A stretch of 46,287 nt of DNA, taken from contig JAGYJD010000012.1 of NCBI GenBank assembly GCA_018402365.1, positions 1-46,287 on the forward strand. The letters are read 5' to 3'. Origin of the DNA: Candidatus Nanopelagicales bacterium (lineage in GTDB: Bacteria; Actinomycetota; Actinomycetes; S36-B12; UBA5976). This document shows, piece after piece, positions 1 through 8,636 of this stretch. The stretch's first letter is position 1, and the number at the start of each line of letters is the position of its first letter. The notes under the pieces were generated by a model that ran no database searches, was not told the DNA's origin, and saw nothing but the letters and a program-made list of their open reading frames with translations. The position numbers and the translations under genes are program-made.

Positions 1-198
1 GGATTACTTCGTAAAAACGAGCGAGCATTTGGACCGTTTGTGCTAACGCAACTTTTTGTAATGATTGTGGCATGGCCATTAGCTACAGAAGGAGAAATTG
101 CTACCAGAATAGTTGGGGTAGTAGCTGTCGTTAGTGTGATCATTGCTTTACTTTTGGTTTTTTCTAGAAAGTTTCGAGCAGATTTTTTTGAGAATTAA
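1..198 (+). CDS. C-terminal end of a small membrane protein (partial)
   Basis: The frame is open from the first base of the window to a TAA at 196-198, giving 65 residues of a protein whose start lies outside. Two hydrophobic stretches are visible, roughly residues 12-28 and 36-56, so it is probably the last two membrane segments of an integral membrane protein. The tail is basic and ends in FFEN. It converges with the Rieske gene, overlapping it by 4 bases. I do not recognise the family. A coding frame is likely because no stop interrupts it and the hydrophobic pattern is regular. Confidence 0.6.
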   Translation, partial: GLLRKNERAFGPFVLTQLFVMIVAWPLATEGEIATRIVGVVAVVSVIIALLLVFSRKFRADFFEN

Positions 199-650
199 CT
201 CTTAAAAACCTGATCATTTTCTACAAAAATTTCAACCACGTCGAGCGCACGAGTTGCAGGACCACTTAAGACACTTCCGTCTTGCGTCGAAAAGATACTG
301 TTATGGCAAGCGCAAACAATTCCTTGATCACTAATTTGAGAAACCGGGCAACCTTGGTGGGTACAAGTTACTGAGTAAGCATTTATTTCACCCGGAGTTG
401 GCTGGGTTACCACGACTTTTTGATCGCTAAGGATTACTGCCCCTCCCACAGGTATTTCAGCTACAGAAATTAAACCCGCTGCAACCACTTCAGCGGGTGA
501 AGGCTCAACAGTTGGATCTGGGGTTTGCTCTACCGCTGGCTCTACAACCTCTTGAGCAGACTCTGTGGAACAAGCACCAATTAGTCCAACAACTGACAAA
601 GCGCCAAATGAAGCAACAACTTTTCGTCGAGAAATTGATTTTTCAGTCAC
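195..650 (-). CDS. Rieske [2Fe-2S] domain lipoprotein
   Basis: The protein carries the two Rieske cluster motifs CTHQGC and CACHNSIF, which bind a 2Fe-2S cluster through two Cys and two His. The N-terminus has SRRK followed by a hydrophobic stretch ending in GAC, the pattern of a twin-arginine lipoprotein signal, so the cluster domain should sit outside the membrane. An acidic and Pro-rich linker (about residues 30-55) joins anchor and domain. A longer frame opens at a TTG at 677, but that start lies inside sodN. I chose the GTG at 650, which follows an AAAGG and leaves a 5-base gap after the sodN stop. It is small for a quinol oxidase Rieske subunit; the electron partner cannot be told. Co-directional with sodN. 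Confidence 0.82.
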   Translation of the reverse strand: MTEKSISRRKVVASFGALSVVGLIGACSTESAQEVVEPAVEQTPDPTVEPSPAEVVAAGLISVAEIPVGGAVILSDQKVVVTQPTPGEINAYSVTCTHQGCPVSQISDQGIVCACHNSIFSTQDGSVLSGPATRALDVVEIFVENDQVFKS

Positions 651-655
651 GATAC

Positions 656-1054
656 TTATGCCTTTTTGGTTTCCCAAAAGATTTCACCAATTTGGTCAAT
701 CTTTGATAACAGACTCTCAGCCACTGAAACATCGTTGGTGCCTTTAGTGCCAGCTGCACCCGCTAATTTGGTGGCCTCGTTAAACAATTCGTGTAGTTGA
801 GGATATTTTTCAAAATGTGGAGGCTTAAAGTAATCGGTCCAAAGCACCCATAAGTGCTCTTTTACTAAATGTGAACGCTGCTCTTTTATGGCAACCGCAC
901 GAGACTTGAAGTCTGTATCACTCGAGGCGTTGTACTTTTCCATGCAGGCCTTGACTGATTGGGCTTCTATTTTTGCTTGGGCTGGATCATAAACTCCGCA
1001 AGGCAAGTCGCAGTGGGCCAAAACTGTGGTTTTTGGATTGAATAGGTTAAACAT
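656..1054 (-). CDS. sodN: Nickel superoxide dismutase
   Basis: Converts superoxide to hydrogen peroxide and oxygen using nickel. The diagnostic nickel hook HCDLPCGVYDP is present in full; after maturation its His becomes residue 1 and binds nickel with Cys2 and Cys6. I start the gene at the ATG at 1054, preceded by GAGG 4 bases upstream. This gives 132 residues with a 13-residue propeptide (MFNLFNPKTTVLA) before the His, close to known NiSOD precursors. A longer upstream frame exists but has no support. The maturation protease gene sodX is transcribed divergently next door, which confirms the call. Confidence 0.96.
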   Translation of the reverse strand: MFNLFNPKTTVLAHCDLPCGVYDPAQAKIEAQSVKACMEKYNASSDTDFKSRAVAIKEQRSHLVKEHLWVLWTDYFKPPHFEKYPQLHELFNEATKLAGAAGTKGTNDVSVAESLLSKIDQIGEIFWETKKA

Positions 1055-1128
1055 AATTCCTCGATTCCTAGAAAGGCTCTTGTTGATTAGATTACCCCGT
1101 GAGCAAAATGTTGGCACGATGAGCACAG
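1055..1128. promoter_or_regulatory. Divergent sodN/sodX intergenic region
   Basis: These 74 bases separate the divergent sodN and sodX starts and must hold both promoters. I see a good Shine-Dalgarno for sodN and none for sodX. In other actinobacteria this gene pair responds to nickel through Nur, but I could not identify a clear Nur-type inverted repeat here by eye. Confidence 0.4.
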
Positions 1129-1440
1129 ATGGCTAAAAAATACTTTCCTGTAAGGGTTCTTGGCGACTCAATGAGGCCCACGATTTTGACGGGTGATTTT
1201 TTAATGGTGAAGAGAACCCATCAGTATCGAATAGGAGATTTGGTAGTGGTGCAGTTAGCTGAGCAACAACTGGTAAAGCGAGTAGTGGATGCAAATGCAG
1301 AGCAAGTTTGGTTAAGTGGGGATAACGTTAAAGCTAGTGATGATTCAAGAAAATTTGGTTGGATAGAAAAAAATCAAATAGTGGGCAAGGTACTTTTTCG
1401 ATACTGGCCAAAATTAAAGTTTAGCTTTAAAGTCAAATAA
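1129..1440 (+). CDS. sodX: Nickel-SOD maturation protease, signal peptidase S26-like
   Basis: A 103-residue S26-family peptidase. The signature VLGDSMRPTI near the N-terminus supplies the catalytic Ser (S14), and QQLVKRVV carries the general-base Lys about 36 residues later; GDNVKASDDSR is the third conserved box. There is no N-terminal membrane anchor, unlike LepB, which fits the cytoplasmic NiSOD maturase. It removes the SodN propeptide to expose the nickel-binding His. The ATG at 1129 is the only usable start, since the upstream in-frame GTG at 1099 runs into a stop. It is divergent from sodN, the usual arrangement. Confidence 0.92.
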   Translation: MAKKYFPVRVLGDSMRPTILTGDFLMVKRTHQYRIGDLVVVQLAEQQLVKRVVDANAEQVWLSGDNVKASDDSRKFGWIEKNQIVGKVLFRYWPKLKFSFKVK

Positions 1441-1466
1441 TATTTAAGAACACCTGTTCACTAATT

Positions 1467-1492
1467 TAATAACTTTATGACTTTTGTTATTA
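1467..1492. terminator. Weak hairpin between convergent sodX and kgd
   Basis: TAATAAC at 1467-1473 pairs with GTTATTA at 1486-1492 around a 12-base loop. The stem is AT-only and has no clear T tract, so termination is only a possibility suggested by its position between two converging genes. Confidence 0.25.
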
Positions 1493-1500
1493 GGCATAAA

Positions 1501-4500
1501 TTAAGATGTCAGCACAGCTTGAATAAGTGCTACTTGTTCATGTTCGTGGGTGGTGTGTGATCCCACAGCTGTTGCACTAGAAGCTTCTCGCGAAACTTTA
1601 ATTAGTGGTTTGTCCAAATGAGGTGCTAGCGCCAGCGCCATGAAAGGGTAGGCACCTTGATTAGCCGGCTCTTCTTGTGCCCAAACATACTTCTCAACAT
1701 TTGGAAACATACTTAAAGCGTTTTGAATCTCAGCAATTGGCAAAGGATAAAGTCTTTCAACTCTAATGATGGCTAGGTCTTCTTGATTTTGCTTGTTTCT
1801 TTCCAAAGCAACTTCATGTGAAAATTTGCCTGAAGTCAAGATAATTTTCTTGACTTTCTGGGGGGATAGTGCATCGACAATTACTGGCTCCAGTGCACCT
1901 TTTGTGAAGTCTTCAGTTTTGCTGAATGCCGCTTTTGATCTCAACATTGACTTAGGGGTGAAAACAATCATTGGCTTTACGTGTGGATTTAGAACTTGCC
2001 ATCTTAAGAAATGAAAATAAGAAGCGGAAGTAGATGGTTGAACAATTGTCATGTTGTCTTGTGCTGCCATACTTAAAAATCTTTCTAAACGTCCGCTTGA
2101 GTGGTCAGGTCCTTGACCCTCCATGCCGTGGGGCAATAACAACACCAAGCGCGAATGCTGATTCCATTTTTGCTCGCCAGAGACCACAAATTCATCAATT
2201 ATGGTTTGAGATCCGTTAGCAAAATCTCCAAACTGAGCTTCCCAGCAAACTAACATTTCTGGATTTGCCACCGAGTAGCCATACTCAAATCCCATGCCAG
2301 CGTATTCAGTCAAAGCCGAGTCATAAACAAAGAATCTTGAATTTTGAGTGACGGCTTTAAGTGGTTTATAACCCTCTCCGGTTACGTTATCCACGATTAC
2401 CGCATGACGTTGACCAAAAGTTCCCCGGCGAGAGTCTTGACCCGCTAAGCGAATTGAAATACCTTGAGCTAGCAATGACCCGAAGGCCAGGGTTTCACCC
2501 ATCGCCCAATCAATGGTGTCATCTTTAATCATCTGCGCGCGTCGCTCTAGTTGTGGTTTTAGTCTTGGATGAGGAGTAAAGCCTGGCCGTAAGGTGACCT
2601 GGGTTTGGGCAATTTTGTTAATGATTTCTTCACTAATAGCAGTATCTACACTAATTGGAAAGTTTGAAGTGTCGTGTTCAGTAATTTGTACGGGCTGCTT
2701 GATTGCTTCTTTGGTTTCGGCAAATGCGCGCTCTAGTTGTGATTGATAATCAATCAAAGCTTGCTCAGCTTCTTCTAAGGTGATATCACCTCGACCAATT
2801 AAAGATTCTGTGTAAAGTTTACGAATACTACGTTTTTCATCAATAATTTTGTACATTAACGGTTGAGTGATTGAAGGATCATCTGCTTCGTTGTGTCCAC
2901 GACGACGGTAACTTATTAAATCTATAACTACATCAATTTTAAATTCTTGCCTAAAGTGAAATGCTAATTCAGCAACGTGTGCCACCGCTTCGGGGTCATC
3001 ACCGTTTACATGAAAGATCGGTGCTTGGATGCTGCGAGCTAAGTCAGAAGCGTAAGTGCTGCTTCTAGCTTCAGTTGGTGCTGTGGTAAACCCAACTTGA
3101 TTATTAACAATTAAATGTATGGTGCCACCGGTGCGATAGCCACGCAGTTGACTTAAGTTCAAAGTTTCAAAGACCACACCTTGACCGGCGAAAGCTGCGT
3201 CGCCATGTAGCAATAAAGGTAAAATTGGATTTTGATGTTCTTTGCCTAATCGGTCCTGCTTAGCTCTAACGATTCCTTCTAATACTGGATTGACAGCTTC
3301 TAAGTGTGAAGGATTTGCGGCCAAATAAACCGGAACGGTTTCACCTTCATCGGTAGCAAAAACTCCAGTTGTTCCTAAGTGGTACTTAACATCACCAGAA
3401 CCTTGGACTAAGCCTTTTCCGCCCACGTCTTCAAACTCTTTAAAAATTTGTCCATAAGATTTTCCAGCGATGTTGGCCAAGACATTTAATCTGCCGCGGT
3501 GGGGCATTCCGATCGCAACTTCTTGCAACTTGTTTTTGGCAGCTTCATTCAGCACCGAATCCAAGGCAACAATGGCGGATTCACTGCCTTCTAGCGAGAA
3601 GCGCTTTTGGCCCACATACTTTGTTTGCAAGAACTTTTCAAAGGCCTCTGAAGCATTTAATCTTCTAAGAATTCGAAGTTGCTCATTGCGTGGAGGTTTT
3701 TCGTAAGGCACTTCAACTCGATCTTGCACCCATTTTCTTTGAGTAGGGTCTTGAATATGCATATATTCAATTCCAATACTGCGTGAATAAGTATCGCGGA
3801 GGCGAGTCAAGATGTCTCGCAGCTTCATAAAGCGAGATTCACCAAAACCACCGGTGGCAAACTCGCGCTCTAGGTCCCACACCGAAAGCCCATGAGCAGC
3901 CATTGTTAAATCAGGATGCGTTCTTTGTTCGTAGATTAAGGGATCGGTATCTGCAATTAAATGTCCGAAAACTCGGTAAGAACGAATTAATTCTTGGACG
4001 CGCGCAACTTTGTTAATGTCCTCGTCATGCTCCGCGGCAATATCCTGCGCCCAACGGTACGGCTTATAAGGAATCTGTAGCGCAGTAAAAACCTCTTCGT
4101 AGAAGTTTTCTTTGCCCATCAACAAGTCAGCGACTTTCTTTAAAAACTCACCTGATTGGGCACCTTGGATAATTCGATGATCGTAAGTAGAACTCATGGT
4201 TAAAACTTTGCTCACCGCTTGCTTAGCAAGAGTTAATTGTGAAGCACCTTGCCATTCGATTGGATAATCTAGAGATCCAACTCCAACAATTAATCCTTGT
4301 CCTTGCATTAATCGTGGAACCGAATGTTGGGTACCAAGAGTTCCAGGATTAGTTAAACTTACTGTTACTCCTGCAAAGTCTTCAACTGTTAATTTATTGT
4401 TTCGTGCTCGTTTTACCATTTCGTCATAAGTTGCCCAAAATTGCGCAAAATCTAAACTCTCTGCATTCTTAATTGCAGGTACCAATAATTGGCGCGAGCC

Positions 4501-5148
4501 GTCCGGTTTAGTTAAATCAATTGCTAAACCTAAACCGATATGGCCATGACGAATGATGGCTGGTTTTGAATCAAGTTGAGTGTAGGCAGTATTCATGTCA
4601 GGATTTGCCCGAAGCGCTTTAACGACTGCAAAACCAATTATGTGAGTGAATGAAACTTTTCCACCACGACGTCTTGCTAAATGTTCATTAATGAAAACTC
4701 GATTTTCTTGCAACAGAATCGCAGGGATTGACCGAACACTGGTAGCTGTGGGGACGGCAAGACTTGACTCCATATTGGTAACCACTCGGGCAGCGACACC
4801 TTTTAGTGGTTCAGTTACGGTTTCTTTTTCTTCTACTTTTACTTCAGCAGGAGGATCAGGAAGCGGAGTAATATTTTCAACAATTTTTTCAATGGGCTGA
4901 ATTTTTTCTACTACTTGCGCAGCATTTACTTTTGCAGGCTTTTCGCCCGGGTGGTAGTCATTAAAAAATTCCCACCAAGCAGGGTCTACTAGATTTTTGT
5001 CTTTTTTATATTGCTCATAAATTTCGTCAACGATCCACTCATTGGGACCGAAACCAGGGCCAGCGACTGGAACGGGCGTCTCGCTAGACACTTCACCTTC
5101 AATCGTTTGCAATTGCCTACAAAACCCAACTTTAGTAGGTGCGTTCAA
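1501..5148 (-). CDS. kgd: Multifunctional 2-oxoglutarate dehydrogenase E1/E2-like enzyme
   Basis: The actinobacterial fusion of a succinyltransferase-like domain with the thiamine-dependent E1 of 2-oxoglutarate dehydrogenase, feeding the TCA cycle. An N-terminal FGPNEWIVDEIY segment (about residues 33-45) is followed by a Pro/Glu-rich linker, an E2-type acyltransferase domain (about 115-370, with the DHRIIQG catalytic box near 325), then the E1 domain with the ThDP-binding HGDAAFAGQG box and a C-terminal transketolase-like part with RRGTFGQRH. No lipoyl domain is present, as expected for this family. Length of 1215 fits the family. The start is unsure: the TTG at 5148 has no clear ribosome site, while a GTG at 5091 has GAAGGTG just before it and fits homologues that begin close to the FGPNEW box. 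Confidence 0.95.
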   Translation of the reverse strand: MNAPTKVGFCRQLQTIEGEVSSETPVPVAGPGFGPNEWIVDEIYEQYKKDKNLVDPAWWEFFNDYHPGEKPAKVNAAQVVEKIQPIEKIVENITPLPDPPAEVKVEEKETVTEPLKGVAARVVTNMESSLAVPTATSVRSIPAILLQENRVFINEHLARRRGGKVSFTHIIGFAVVKALRANPDMNTAYTQLDSKPAIIRHGHIGLGLAIDLTKPDGSRQLLVPAIKNAESLDFAQFWATYDEMVKRARNNKLTVEDFAGVTVSLTNPGTLGTQHSVPRLMQGQGLIVGVGSLDYPIEWQGASQLTLAKQAVSKVLTMSSTYDHRIIQGAQSGEFLKKVADLLMGKENFYEEVFTALQIPYKPYRWAQDIAAEHDEDINKVARVQELIRSYRVFGHLIADTDPLIYEQRTHPDLTMAAHGLSVWDLEREFATGGFGESRFMKLRDILTRLRDTYSRSIGIEYMHIQDPTQRKWVQDRVEVPYEKPPRNEQLRILRRLNASEAFEKFLQTKYVGQKRFSLEGSESAIVALDSVLNEAAKNKLQEVAIGMPHRGRLNVLANIAGKSYGQIFKEFEDVGGKGLVQGSGDVKYHLGTTGVFATDEGETVPVYLAANPSHLEAVNPVLEGIVRAKQDRLGKEHQNPILPLLLHGDAAFAGQGVVFETLNLSQLRGYRTGGTIHLIVNNQVGFTTAPTEARSSTYASDLARSIQAPIFHVNGDDPEAVAHVAELAFHFRQEFKIDVVIDLISYRRRGHNEADDPSITQPLMYKIIDEKRSIRKLYTESLIGRGDITLEEAEQALIDYQSQLERAFAETKEAIKQPVQITEHDTSNFPISVDTAISEEIINKIAQTQVTLRPGFTPHPRLKPQLERRAQMIKDDTIDWAMGETLAFGSLLAQGISIRLAGQDSRRGTFGQRHAVIVDNVTGEGYKPLKAVTQNSRFFVYDSALTEYAGMGFEYGYSVANPEMLVCWEAQFGDFANGSQTIIDEFVVSGEQKWNQHSRLVLLLPHGMEGQGPDHSSGRLERFLSMAAQDNMTIVQPSTSASYFHFLRWQVLNPHVKPMIVFTPKSMLRSKAAFSKTEDFTKGALEPVIVDALSPQKVKKIILTSGKFSHEVALERNKQNQEDLAIIRVERLYPLPIAEIQNALSMFPNVEKYVWAQEEPANQGAYPFMALALAPHLDKPLIKVSREASSATAVGSHTTHEHEQVALIQAVLTS

Positions 5149-5184
5149 CTAGCGAAAAGGCAACTTACCCACCACGCTTGACCT

Positions 5185-5961
5185 ATGGCAGAGATACATA
5201 ACCCAGGAGCGGTAGCTGAAGATACGGCAGTATTGGCTGAAAATTCATTGCTAGGAAAGACCGCATTAATTACTGGCGGAAGTCGAGGAATCGGATTTGC
5301 CGCTGCTAAGCAAATGGGGGAACTCGGCGCCAAAATTATTTTGGTAGCCCAAGACCCCAGTCGGCTTGAAAAGGCGTTAGAGGAATTAGAGAAAAACTCA
5401 CTCGTCAGTCAGGGCTATGCGGTGGATTTGGCATCAGCTGAGGCCATTGCGGCACTGGCAGAGAAGTTGAAAGATACAGAAATAAATATCTTGGTTAATA
5501 GTGCTGGCGTCATGAGCGAAAAAACAGCAAAGACCTTGAGAACAGAAAATGCTGAGTGGCATCGGGTTTTAGACATTAATTTAAATGCTCCATTCTTTAT
5601 GGTGAAGCACTTTGTTCCACAAATGGTAGAACGACGTGAGGGGCGCATCATAAATGTTTCTGCATGTCTTGGAAGATTTAGTGGACCAGGAACCAGCGGT
5701 GGATTAGCACCCTATCGAATAGCTAAAGCTGGATTAAACGCTTTAACAAAAAATTTGTCAGCTGAACTTGGTTCCGGTAAAAGAGGTGTATTAGTAGATG
5801 TAGTTTGTCCGGGGCACTGTCAAACCGATATGGGTGGACCAAGCGCTCCCCGTACTGCCGCTGAAGGAGCAGAGACCATTACTTGGTTAGCTGCGCGGGA
5901 GGTGAACGAAACAACAAAAAGCGGACATTTATGGGAAGACCGAGCAATAGTGCCTTGGTGA
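5185..5961 (+). CDS. Short-chain dehydrogenase/reductase
   Basis: A classical SDR of 258 residues. The Rossmann cofactor motif TGGSRGIG is at residues 30-37, NSAG follows at about 105-108, and the catalytic Tyr and Lys are Y177 and K181 in YRIAK, with S159 as the likely partner. The Ser-Tyr gap is longer than usual because of a Gly-rich insert. The NPGAVAEDT leader before the Rossmann fold is unusual and may mean the true start lies downstream. It is divergent from kgd. Substrate cannot be assigned; an NAD(P)-dependent alcohol/ketone reaction is all the sequence supports. Confidence 0.85.
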   Translation: MAEIHNPGAVAEDTAVLAENSLLGKTALITGGSRGIGFAAAKQMGELGAKIILVAQDPSRLEKALEELEKNSLVSQGYAVDLASAEAIAALAEKLKDTEINILVNSAGVMSEKTAKTLRTENAEWHRVLDINLNAPFFMVKHFVPQMVERREGRIINVSACLGRFSGPGTSGGLAPYRIAKAGLNALTKNLSAELGSGKRGVLVDVVCPGHCQTDMGGPSAPRTAAEGAETITWLAAREVNETTKSGHLWEDRAIVPW

Positions 5962-5979
5962 ATTCTTTCGGGTAAAGCA

Positions 5980-5995
5980 GGGGCAAATTTGCCCC
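5980..5995. repeat. 16-bp perfect palindrome GGGGCAAATTTGCCCC
   Basis: A perfect inverted repeat 18 bases after the dehydrogenase stop and about 65 bases before the tad genes. It lacks a T tract, so it is either a poor terminator for the upstream gene or a protein-binding site in front of the tad operon. Confidence 0.5.
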
Positions 5996-6064
5996 CCAAG
6001 TATTGATATAAGTAGTGCAACTTTTCTATCTTCTTACTCTCTAAATAAATAACAGGGGGTAATG

Positions 6065-7009
6065 ATGTCACCATTTGATATTGCAAACAAAGAAATAGAA
6101 GAACTGCTACTCGATAAAACAATTGAAGAAATAATGATCAATGGCCCAGGTCGAATTTATCTGGTTAGAGGTGGGGTGGCCACACTTTCTGAAAATTTTA
6201 TCTCGGTTGAGCAAATTGATATTTTAATTGAGCAGTTACTTAAAAATACCGGGAGAAGAGTAGACAAGTCTCACCCGTTTGTAGATGCTTCTTTGGTTGA
6301 CGGCAGTCGAATTCATGTAGTGATTCCAGATATCACGAGAAAGTACCCAGCAATTAATATTCGTAAATTTCCAAAAATAAATTTAACCTTAGAGGACTTT
6401 GTCAGACAAGGAGTTATCACCGAGGTTCAAGCTGGCTTTTTAACTTACGCAACAACAACTGGCGCTAATTTTATTATTTCAGGAAGTACTGGGGCAGGTA
6501 AAACGACTTTTCTCAGGGCATTATTAAACACTCACTCAAAACACACTCGCATAATTACTTGTGAAGAGGTTTTTGAATTACACCTCAGTTCGTTAAATGT
6601 GGTCCAAATGCAAACTCGCGATAAGGGCTTAGAAGGCACAGGCGAAATAACTTTGCGGGATCTAGTCAAAGGTTCTTTGCGAATGAGGCCCGAACGCTTG
6701 GTACTGGGGGAGGTGCGAGGACAGGAGGCTTTTGAGTTGTTAATTGCTCTAAATAGTGGAATGCCAGGTGCAGGAACAGTTCATGCGAATACCGCTAAAG
6801 AGGCGTTATCAAAATTGATCATGTTGCCTTTAACGGGTGGGCCAAACATACAAAAAAGTTTTGTTGAAGAAGTCACAAAAAATGTTATTGACTTGATAAT
6901 TCAAGTAGAAATTTCAAAAGAAGGTTACAGAAAAGTTTCTGAAATTTTGCCAATTTCAAAGAAATTTTCGCTTGAAAAATATCAACAGTTCACTTCGGTA
7001 GCTTCATGA
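6065..7009 (+). CDS. tadA: TadA/CpaF-type secretion ATPase
   Basis: Hexameric ATPase that would power assembly of Flp-type pili from the inner face of the membrane. The Walker A loop GSTGAGKTT is near residue 140, the Asp/Glu and His boxes follow (CEEVFEL; GTVHANT), and the Walker B region is RPERLVLGEVRG. At about 314 residues it is shorter than CpaF, lacking most of the N-terminal extension. Two ATGs are adjacent (6062 and 6065); I prefer 6065 because GGGGG at 6055-6059 is then at better spacing. The stop overlaps the next start (ATGA), so it leads a coupled tad operon. Confidence 0.9.
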   Translation: MSPFDIANKEIEELLLDKTIEEIMINGPGRIYLVRGGVATLSENFISVEQIDILIEQLLKNTGRRVDKSHPFVDASLVDGSRIHVVIPDITRKYPAINIRKFPKINLTLEDFVRQGVITEVQAGFLTYATTTGANFIISGSTGAGKTTFLRALLNTHSKHTRIITCEEVFELHLSSLNVVQMQTRDKGLEGTGEITLRDLVKGSLRMRPERLVLGEVRGQEAFELLIALNSGMPGAGTVHANTAKEALSKLIMLPLTGGPNIQKSFVEEVTKNVIDLIIQVEISKEGYRKVSEILPISKKFSLEKYQQFTSVAS

Positions 7010-7806
7010 TTCTAATTTCAGTTGCGGTGGTTGCTTCTCTAGCTGGCTGGTGGTTAATTTTTACCAAAGATGCTCCCGTGCGAATCGAATCAATTTTTAT
7101 TCAAGCAAAGCGGTGGGTAGAGGTGAATTCAATTAACTTAAAGGTATATGTGGGTGGCTTGGTAATTTCTACCTTTATTTTTTTGTCTACTAAAGTATTG
7201 GTTTTAACAGTAATTTCACTAATCTTTACAGTGGCCCTACCGGGAATTATTTTAAATAGTCATCGAAAAAAAATCATAAGTAAAAAAGCTGATGCTTGGC
7301 CCTATCTAATGGACGATTTGTCTTCGGCGATTCGAGCCGGAATGACGCTGTCTGATTCTTTGCTGGATGCGGCAAAAAATGCCCCGGCTTCATTAGAACT
7401 AGAGATGAATGGTTTTGCTTCTGAATACAGAAAAACTGGTCAAATTACCCCCGCTTTGGTGGCACTTAAAAAAAATATCACTGATCCCATCGGGGAACTT
7501 GTGGTTCGAATGATGTTTGCCGTGGTTCGCTCGGGAGCTAATGATTTAGCAAAGTCGCTAAAAATATTGAGTGATGCGATCAGAGATCAAGAGCAAGTGC
7601 ATCGAGAGATTCGTGCTCGTCAAAGTTGGGTTATTAACAGTGCACGACTGGCCGTGATTTCTCCGTGGGTGGTGCTAGTCGCTATCTGGTCTCAGCCCAC
7701 CGTACAAGCTGCTTATCAAAGCACGCAAGGACAAATGATTTTGTTGCTAGTGGCGACAACTTGTTGTGTGGCCTACTTTTTAATGAAACGAATGGCGTTG
7801 AGTTGA
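7006..7806 (+). CDS. tadB: TadB-type pilus assembly membrane protein
   Basis: A type II secretion GspF-like membrane platform protein of 266 residues. N-terminal hydrophobic helices (about residues 1-20 and 45-80) are followed by the cytoplasmic four-helix region containing DDLSSAIRAGMTLSDSLL and then C-terminal membrane helices (about 215-262). It should form the inner-membrane platform with TadC and receive the work of TadA. The start overlaps the tadA stop by 4 bases and only 1 base separates it from tadC, so the three are translated as a unit. Confidence 0.85.
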   Translation: MILISVAVVASLAGWWLIFTKDAPVRIESIFIQAKRWVEVNSINLKVYVGGLVISTFIFLSTKVLVLTVISLIFTVALPGIILNSHRKKIISKKADAWPYLMDDLSSAIRAGMTLSDSLLDAAKNAPASLELEMNGFASEYRKTGQITPALVALKKNITDPIGELVVRMMFAVVRSGANDLAKSLKILSDAIRDQEQVHREIRARQSWVINSARLAVISPWVVLVAIWSQPTVQAAYQSTQGQMILLLVATTCCVAYFLMKRMALS

Positions 7807-7807
7807 G

Positions 7808-8449
7808 ATGCTAGAACTTTTAGCGATCGCGGGCTTGATAATTGGAGTGTATTTATTTTTTATTATTTATAAATTTCCAAAAAAACAAATTCAACAGAGA
7901 ATTTTTGCCCACATAGACTATTCAGCAAACTCAACAAAAGAATTTAATCTAAATTCTATTAATTTGAAATTTTTATTGCGAAAAGTAAAAAAATTTAATA
8001 AGCCTCCGATACCAGATCAAGAAATCGCTGAATTTGCTGACTTGCTGGCCTTAGCGTTGATAGCTGGCAGAAATCCGAGCCAAGCGTTAGAAGAAATTCA
8101 GGATTTACTTAGCTTTAGATTAGAAAATGCCATAAAAATTGTTCTTTTAAAAAATGCTGCTGGGATGAGTTTTGAAACTGCTATGACGGCAATGGCTGAG
8201 ACAGAGGCAAACGAGGCGCTTTGGGTGATGGTGAGATCTTTTCAATTTGCGATAGAGCGCGGAACTCCATTAGCAGAAATCTTAAGAAATTTTTCTCATG
8301 ACTTAAGGTCTCGAACAAAAGAGAATATTTTACGAAGTGCTTCAAAGAAAGAAATTTCTATGCTTGTCCCAATCGTATTCGTAGTGCTTCCAACAGTGCT
8401 ATTAATTGCAATTTATCCAGCTTTACAAGTAATAAGAAATCTAAGTTAG
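7808..8449 (+). CDS. tadC: TadC-type pilus assembly membrane protein
   Basis: The second GspF-like platform protein, 213 residues. One N-terminal membrane helix (about 3-20) is followed by a soluble helical domain (IAEFADLLALALIAGRNPSQAL) and a C-terminal hairpin of membrane helices (about 185-210). It is shorter than typical TadC, with fewer N-terminal helices. It follows tadB after 1 base and is followed 10 bases later by the Flp-like pilin, in the usual tadB-tadC-flp order of actinobacteria. Confidence 0.8.
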   Translation: MLELLAIAGLIIGVYLFFIIYKFPKKQIQQRIFAHIDYSANSTKEFNLNSINLKFLLRKVKKFNKPPIPDQEIAEFADLLALALIAGRNPSQALEEIQDLLSFRLENAIKIVLLKNAAGMSFETAMTAMAETEANEALWVMVRSFQFAIERGTPLAEILRNFSHDLRSRTKENILRSASKKEISMLVPIVFVVLPTVLLIAIYPALQVIRNLS

Positions 8450-8459
8450 AGAGGAAACA

Positions 8460-8636
8460 ATGAAAACAAAAATAAATAACTGGATCGGTATCTTGCACCA
8501 AGAAAGAGGTGATGTACCTGGCTGGGTGTTAGTGACAGTGATGACAGCTGGATTGGTCGGCGCACTTTGGGTTATTGCGGATGGAGCACTTTCTTCAATA
8601 TTTTCGCGTGCGATTGATTCAATTGGAAAACCTTAA
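8460..8636 (+). CDS. flp: Flp-like pilin (58 aa)
   Basis: A short gene easily missed because of its size: ATG at 8460, preceded by GAGGAAAC (an excellent ribosome site), TAA at 8634-8636. The protein has a charged N-terminus ending ERGDVPG, then a single hydrophobic helix WVLVTVMTAGLVGALWVIA and a short amphipathic tail. This matches the small Flp-type major pilins found between tadC and tadE. It lacks the classic Glu-Tyr pair after the cleavage glycine, so processing by a TadV-type peptidase is uncertain. It lies between tadC and a TadE-like gene, which supports the call. Confidence 0.8.
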   Translation: MKTKINNWIGILHQERGDVPGWVLVTVMTAGLVGALWVIADGALSSIFSRAIDSIGKP

